DNA of 16,863 bases. Source: Chitinophaga pinensis. GTDB taxonomy: Bacteria > Planctomycetota > Phycisphaerae > Phycisphaerales > SM1A02. Positions 13,300 through 16,863 of the stretch are shown here, piece after piece. The position numbers were made by a program, and so were the translations under genes. The number at the start of each line of letters is the position of its first letter. The first letter of the stretch is position 1. The stretch spans positions 1 to 16,863 of the forward strand of contig CALQCP020000024.1 in NCBI GenBank assembly GCA_943329105.2. The letters are read 5' to 3'. The notes below the pieces were generated by a model. The model worked only from the letters and a program-made list of their open reading frames with translations. It was not told the DNA's origin and did no database searches.

Positions 13300-14298
13300 A
13301 TGCATGACTATCCCACTTCTTGCCGGTACTACGCGGCGGCGATGCAGACCTCTTTACCGGCCTTGAAGAAGCGTGAAGACGTGCCGGCGCGGGTGGACCA
13401 ACTTGTGAAGATGGCGGAAGGGACGCTCGCCGGGTACGCGCCGTTCCATGATGTAAGACTCTTCGTATTCCCGGAGTTTGCGCATTGCGCACCGATGTAC
13501 ACCACAGTGAAGGAATTGCTTGAGCACACGGCACTCCGGCCAGAGGATGTGATCGCTCCGTACCTTCGCTTCTGCAAGCAGAATGGCGTGTATGTGCAGA
13601 CCGGTAGTTTCATTGAGCAAGATCCGAAGTATCCGGGAGCGGTGTTCAATGCGACGCTGCTCATTGGGCCGGATGGTGTGCTGAGCAAGTATCGCAAAGT
13701 GAACCCCTGGATTCCGTGGGAGGTGCATGCAAGTCCGCATGACATTCCTGGATATTCAGAGCCGCTCTTTCCGGTGGTGGACACGGAGATCGGCAAACTT
13801 GGGTGCGCCATTTGCTACGACTGGCTGTTTCCTGAAGCAATTCGGCAGTTAACTGCGAACGGCGCTGAGGTATTGATTCGCGTGAGTGCGTATATGGATC
13901 CATGGGGCGCGCAGGCGCCGATGGATTGGTGGACGCTCTTCAATCGCGCGCGCGCCGTGGAGAACACCGCGTACGTGGTGGCAGCGAATCAAGCTGCGAA
14001 TGTCCCCGACTATCCGCCGTTCAGCTGGCCGGGTGGAAGCATGGTGGTTGATTTCGACGGTCGCATTCTTGCGCAGGCGGAGCCCGGCCCGTTCACGAAG
14101 GTGGTGGTAGCGCCCATTGATATCGGTGCACTGCGCGCTGAGAGGATGCGTCGACGCGGCCATGACATGATGGGTCATCTGCGCACCGAGGCGTATACGT
14201 ACTTACAGAAGCCGGGCTTCCCGCGCGCGGGCAGTGGCGATGTCAGTATCGAGTCGATCGACGCGCGGATTGCGAAGGAGAAGGCGAAGAAGGGGTGA
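13300..14298 (+). CDS. carbon-nitrogen hydrolase (nitrilase superfamily)
   Basis: This is a 332-aa enzyme of the nitrilase superfamily. The catalytic triad is visible: E59 (VFPEF), K133 (KYRKVNPW) and C172 (GCAICYDWLFPEAIR). Further family marks are an N-terminal YAAAMQT strand, NATLLIGPDG, the ARAVENTAYVVAANQA block, and PGGSMVVDFDGRILAQAEPG. The class hydrolyses amides, nitriles or ureido groups. The long insert around 136-165 and the extended C-terminus (RRRGHDMMGHLRTEAY onward) fit an amidase/carbamoylase-like branch, but the substrate is not assignable. No signal peptide is seen, so the enzyme is cytosolic. The start is supported by TAGAAT 7 nt upstream. Divergent from the carbonic anhydrase gene. 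Confidence 0.9.
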   Translation: MHDYPTSCRYYAAAMQTSLPALKKREDVPARVDQLVKMAEGTLAGYAPFHDVRLFVFPEFAHCAPMYTTVKELLEHTALRPEDVIAPYLRFCKQNGVYVQTGSFIEQDPKYPGAVFNATLLIGPDGVLSKYRKVNPWIPWEVHASPHDIPGYSEPLFPVVDTEIGKLGCAICYDWLFPEAIRQLTANGAEVLIRVSAYMDPWGAQAPMDWWTLFNRARAVENTAYVVAANQAANVPDYPPFSWPGGSMVVDFDGRILAQAEPGPFTKVVVAPIDIGALRAERMRRRGHDMMGHLRTEAYTYLQKPGFPRAGSGDVSIESIDARIAKEKAKKG

Positions 14299-14398
14299 TG
14301 GCGGTGAGCGCCGGATCGTGATGAGTGCGTGCGCAGTTCGATTGAATTCGACCAGCGATTTCAGTGTGCAACAAGCTGCGGTTGTCAAAACAGTTAAG

Positions 14399-14440
14399 CA
14401 ATGCAAACGCCCCGGGCAGATGACCGGGGCGTTTGCGTTG
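14399..14440. terminator. bidirectional terminator between the nitrilase and superoxide dismutase genes
   Basis: A perfect 13-bp stem (GCAAACGCCCCGG / CCGGGGCGTTTGC) extends to 17 bp with one G.U around an 8-nt loop. TTGTTAT follows on plus and TTAACTGTTTTG on minus. The genes are convergent here. The rest of the 157-bp gap shows nothing else. Confidence 0.85.
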
Positions 14441-14455
14441 TTATGCAATGTGTGA

Positions 14456-15229
14456 TCAGCCCTTACTGATTTCGTTCCAGTTGACGATGTCCCAGAAGGC
14501 CTTCAAGTATTCGGCGCGGCGGTTCTGGTAGTTCAGATAATACGCGTGCTCCCAGACGTCGATGCCGAAGAGCGGCGTGCCGGTGACTTCGGCAATGCCT
14601 TCCATCAGCGGGTTGTCTTGGTTCGGCGTGCTGCTGATCACCAATGAGCCGTCCGCCTTGCGAACCAACCACGCCCAGCCGCTGCCGAAGCGCTTCATGC
14701 CCGCGTCAGCAAACTGCGTCTTAAAGTTGTCCATGCTGCCGAAACTCTTGTCGATCTCCGCCGCGAGCGCTGCACTCGGCGCGCCGCCCTGACCCTTTGG
14801 GGCCATCCACTTCCAGTACATCGAGTGGTTCCAATGACCGCCGCCGTTATTGCGGACGGCAGCCTTCACGGCGTCCGGTGCATCCTTGGTCTTGCGGCAG
14901 ATTTCGTCGATCGACATCGCCGCCCACGGCGTTCCATCGATGGCCTTGTTGAGATTGTCAACATAGGCTTGATGGTGCTTGGTGCGATGGATGTTCATCG
15001 TCTTGGCATCAATAGTTGGTTCGAGGGCGTTCTCAGCGTACGGAAGTTCTGGCAATGTGAATGGCATCTTCTTCTCCTTGGATGCGTTGGGGGTTGACTG
15101 AAAGACGGTGGCGGCGCTGGCGGATCCCGCAGTAACGGCTGCCGCGGCAATTCCGATCGACGCAGCAATGAAATTGCGGCGGTCAGAATTGTTTGGCGCG
15201 GAGCCGGCGGGCTGATCAGCGTTTGCCAT
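14456..15229 (-). CDS. Fe/Mn superoxide dismutase with Tat signal peptide and an internal start
   Basis: This is a 257-aa superoxide dismutase of the Fe/Mn family, converting superoxide to oxygen and peroxide. Metal ligands are H81 (HRTKHHQAYVDNLN), H135 (GGGHWNHSMYW), D224 and H228 (DVWEHAYYLNYQNRR). GGGHxNH and this C-terminal motif lean towards the Mn or cambialistic type. Residues 1-39 form a Tat signal: the twin-arginine DRRNFI at 16-21, a hydrophobic Ala-rich stretch, and an ASA cleavage site before A40. The usual SOD sequence begins at M55 (MPFTLPELPY). A strong AAGGAG lies 6 nt before that internal ATG (15067), so a second, cytosolic form is plausible. The upstream ATG has TATCCT 9 nt before it and no Shine-Dalgarno. 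Divergent from thiDE, with 37 bp between starts. Confidence 0.95.
   Translation of the reverse strand: MANADQPAGSAPNNSDRRNFIAASIGIAAAAVTAGSASAATVFQSTPNASKEKKMPFTLPELPYAENALEPTIDAKTMNIHRTKHHQAYVDNLNKAIDGTPWAAMSIDEICRKTKDAPDAVKAAVRNNGGGHWNHSMYWKWMAPKGQGGAPSAALAAEIDKSFGSMDNFKTQFADAGMKRFGSGWAWLVRKADGSLVISSTPNQDNPLMEGIAEVTGTPLFGIDVWEHAYYLNYQNRRAEYLKAFWDIVNWNEISKG
15065..15079 (-). promoter_or_regulatory. internal ribosome-binding site and start in the superoxide dismutase gene
   Basis: On the minus strand AAGGAG (15079-15074), six bases AAGAAG, then ATG (15067-15065), coding for M55. This is ideal Shine-Dalgarno spacing at exactly the residue where non-exported family members begin. The purines also encode the Lys-Glu-Lys-Lys stretch, so chance cannot be excluded. 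Confidence 0.55.
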
Positions 15230-15238
15230 GGGAGGTGA

Positions 15239-15244
15239 AGGATA
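15239..15244 (-). promoter_or_regulatory. -10-like TATCCT, 9 nt before the superoxide dismutase start
   Basis: On the minus strand TATCCT is followed by TCACCTCCC and the ATG at 15229. No Shine-Dalgarno is present. It is 10 bp from the thiDE -10-like element on the other strand. Confidence 0.45.
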
Positions 15245-15254
15245 GCCACGCTGC

Positions 15255-15260
15255 TACGCT
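15255..15260 (+). promoter_or_regulatory. -10-like TACGCT with extended TG, 6 nt before the thiDE start
   Basis: TGC precedes TACGCT, an extended -10 pattern (TGnTANNNT). TTGGGG and the ATG at 15267 follow. GGGG abuts the ATG and is too close to act as a Shine-Dalgarno. Confidence 0.45.
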
Positions 15261-15266
15261 TTGGGG

Positions 15267-16310
15267 ATGAAATCGGTCGCGCGTGTCATGGATGCCAACG
15301 CCAATCGTGCGCGCGAGGCGCTGCGCGTACTGGAAGACGCCGCACGGTTTGTGTTGGACGACACCGCCCTGTGCACACAGTTCAAAGAAATTCGCCACGG
15401 TTTGCAGGGGGCGCTGTCAGTTCTGCCGACCGGCTGGCTTGAGGCGAACCGTGACGCCGCGCACGATGTTGGAACGGTCATCGCCGGCGAGCATGAATCC
15501 GCGCGTTCAAGCCACCACCATGTGACTGCCGCCGCCGGCAAGCGTCTCGGCGAAGCGCTGCGCTCTCTTGAAGAATGCATGAAGACGATCGATCCGGTCG
15601 CAGCGGGCATGCTGGAGCAGTTGCGCTACCGCGCATACGACGCCGAACGCGACCTACTGATGCGCATGGGAAGCGCCGCGCGTCGGCAGTGGCGCGTGTG
15701 CGTCTTACTCACCGAATCGCTGTGCGTTCACCCGTGGCGGGAAGTACTCGCCGCGGTGATCGCCGGCGGAGCTGATTGCATTCAAGTGCGCGAGAAGGAT
15801 ATGCAGGGGCATGAACTTGCGGAACGTGTGCGCATGGTGATTGCGGCCGCACGCCCCGCGGGTGTGAGCGTGGTTGTCAATGATCGTGCAGACATTGCGC
15901 TCGCGTGCGGCGCGGATGGCGTTCATGTCGGCCAGGGCGATATGTCCATCGCCGATGTTCGGCGCATGGCGGGGACGTCGCTTTTGGTTGGTGTCAGTAC
16001 GCATTCCATGATCGAAGCGCGCGCCGCGCGTGATGCCGGCGCCGACGTCTGTGGCGTCGGTGCAATGTTTGCTACCAGCGTGAAGCCAGCGATCGCTCCG
16101 AGCGGGACGAACTATTTGCGCGCGTACCTCGCCGAGTGCGCGCGGGTTCCACACTTGGCGATCGGTGGAATTACGCCTGCAAATATTGGTGAATTACAAG
16201 CGGCTGGTTGCCAAGGCGTGGCGGTCAGTTCGGTGGTGTGCGGCGCACAAGATCCTGCAGGTGTCGTGCGGTCACTGCGCGATGTGCTTGTTGGAGCCGA
16301 CGCGTCATGA
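15267..16310 (+). CDS. thiE: ThiD2-ThiE fusion: HMP-P kinase domain plus thiamine-phosphate synthase
   Basis: This is a 347-aa two-domain thiamine biosynthesis protein. Residues ~1-135 match the helical ThiD2-type domain: RVMDANANRAREALRVLEDAARF, then RHGLQGAL, and GKRLGEALRSLEE with RYRAYDAERDLL. It is known from planctomycete, cyanobacterial and plant proteins as a kinase phosphorylating hydroxymethylpyrimidine phosphate. Residues ~140-345 are ThiE, joining HMP-PP and thiazole phosphate to thiamine phosphate. Its motifs are QVREKD (173-178), VVNDRADIALACGADGVHVGQGD, VGVSTHS, the GVGAMFATSVKP loop and AIGGITPANI. One chain thus performs two consecutive steps. TTG at 15261 is an alternative start, but ATG 15267 fits the promoter spacing. 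The stop overlaps the next gene's start by 4 bp (ATGA), indicating translational coupling. Confidence 0.93.
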   Translation: MKSVARVMDANANRAREALRVLEDAARFVLDDTALCTQFKEIRHGLQGALSVLPTGWLEANRDAAHDVGTVIAGEHESARSSHHHVTAAAGKRLGEALRSLEECMKTIDPVAAGMLEQLRYRAYDAERDLLMRMGSAARRQWRVCVLLTESLCVHPWREVLAAVIAGGADCIQVREKDMQGHELAERVRMVIAAARPAGVSVVVNDRADIALACGADGVHVGQGDMSIADVRRMAGTSLLVGVSTHSMIEARAARDAGADVCGVGAMFATSVKPAIAPSGTNYLRAYLAECARVPHLAIGGITPANIGELQAAGCQGVAVSSVVCGAQDPAGVVRSLRDVLVGADAS

Positions 16311-16863
16311 TCAATGCCGGCACAGAGGGTGGTGCGGGCGCAAGTATTCCAGCTCATTCCAGAGCAGCTGCAGCAGCGCAGCCCCACGTCACCGATCTGC
16401 GATTCACGCTGCTCGGTACGGGCACCAGTTCCGGCATCCCGGTGATCGCCTGCGATTGTGCCACATGCACCAGCACTGATCCGCGCGACCGCCGAACGCG
16501 TGTCGGCGCGATGCTTGAGTTCACCGATCCCACGGGCGCGCCACGCGTCATCCTGATCGACTGTCCACCGGATCATCGCGAGCACGCACTGCGGCACCGC
16601 ATTCGGCGTGTTGATGCGATCCTCTTTACGCACTCGCATGTTGATCATGTCTTTGGACTTGATGATGCGCGTCTCTACAACGTCACCATGAAAGCGCCGA
16701 TCAATCTGTACGCGGAGCGCACGGTGATCGACGAATTGACGCGTATTTATGATCACATCTTTCGCCCACACCGCAATGTCAACAAGAGCTTTGTTGCCGA
16801 TGTGGTAACGGCGGTGGTGGAGCCTGGTCGCGCGGTGCATCTCTTTGGAATCGATGCCACGCC
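16307..16863 (+). CDS. PhnP-like metallo-beta-lactamase-fold hydrolase, truncated by window edge
   Basis: The first 185 codons of a metallo-hydrolase; the 3' end lies outside. After an Ala-rich ~28-residue leader comes LRFTLLGTGTSSGIPVIACDCATC. C49, C51 and C54 form the C-x-C-x2-C structural-zinc motif known from PhnP, followed by DRRTR. The catalytic metal motif is HSHVDH (H109, H111, D113, H114), then VFGLDDARLYN, as in the PhnP/COG1235 group of phosphodiesterases. PhnP cleaves phosphoribosyl cyclic phosphate, but many COG1235 members act on other phosphodiesters, and no phosphonate genes are in view. Its ATG overlaps the thiE stop (ATGA), so it is cotranslated with thiDE. Confidence 0.85.
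   Translation, partial: MINAGTEGGAGASIPAHSRAAAAAQPHVTDLRFTLLGTGTSSGIPVIACDCATCTSTDPRDRRTRVGAMLEFTDPTGAPRVILIDCPPDHREHALRHRIRRVDAILFTHSHVDHVFGLDDARLYNVTMKAPINLYAERTVIDELTRIYDHIFRPHRNVNKSFVADVVTAVVEPGRAVHLFGIDAT

Overview
The window is a GC-rich bacterial chromosome segment. It most likely comes from a planctomycete, probably of the Phycisphaerae type. The evidence is a secreted lipoprotein with two DUF1080 (3-keto-disaccharide hydrolase) domains, a ThiD2-ThiE fusion, an rpsP-trmD-rplS cluster without rimM, and many genes with no Shine-Dalgarno sequence. This placement rests on gene content only. No phage, insertion sequence, CRISPR array, tRNA or rRNA was seen. The genes look like ordinary chromosomal housekeeping and accessory genes, densely packed, with no gene-free stretch over 300 bases.

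Layout. 1-1176 (+) is the 3' part of a divergent sigma-70-like or helix-turn-helix protein. It converges on rplM-rpsI (-) across a perfect hairpin. Then come a CPBP membrane protease (+), an HNH endonuclease (-), an unrecognised 250-aa protein (-), and a tandem DUF1080 lipoprotein (+). A duplicated 31-nt terminator-like element separates that lipoprotein from queD (-). The translation cluster rpsP-trmD-rplS (-) follows queD upstream and ends at a strong intrinsic terminator. Next are an M50 site-2-protease homologue (-), a YtcJ-like amidohydrolase (-) back to back with a Cys-headed lipoprotein (+), a beta-carbonic anhydrase (-) back to back with a nitrilase-family hydrolase (+), a Tat-exported superoxide dismutase (-) back to back with thiD2-thiE (+), and a PhnP-like metallo-hydrolase (+) that overlaps thiE by four bases and runs off the right edge.

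How the genes relate. rplM-rpsI and rpsP-trmD-rplS are ribosome-biogenesis operons. ThiD2-ThiE carries two consecutive steps of thiamine synthesis in one chain. queD belongs to the queuosine/7-deazaguanine pathway. The rest are single genes, several in tight divergent pairs.

The most interesting observations concern expression signals. At least five genes have a -10-like TANNNT exactly 7 nt before the start codon, a sixth has it at 6 nt, and none of these has a ribosome-binding site at normal spacing. This is the layout expected for leaderless mRNAs. By contrast, rplM has a textbook TTGACA-N16-TATCTT promoter, a 5' UTR and a Shine-Dalgarno sequence. The superoxide dismutase gene appears to use both modes: a leaderless start gives a Tat-exported form, and an internal AAGGAG-N6-ATG sits exactly at the normal start of cytosolic SodA/SodB.
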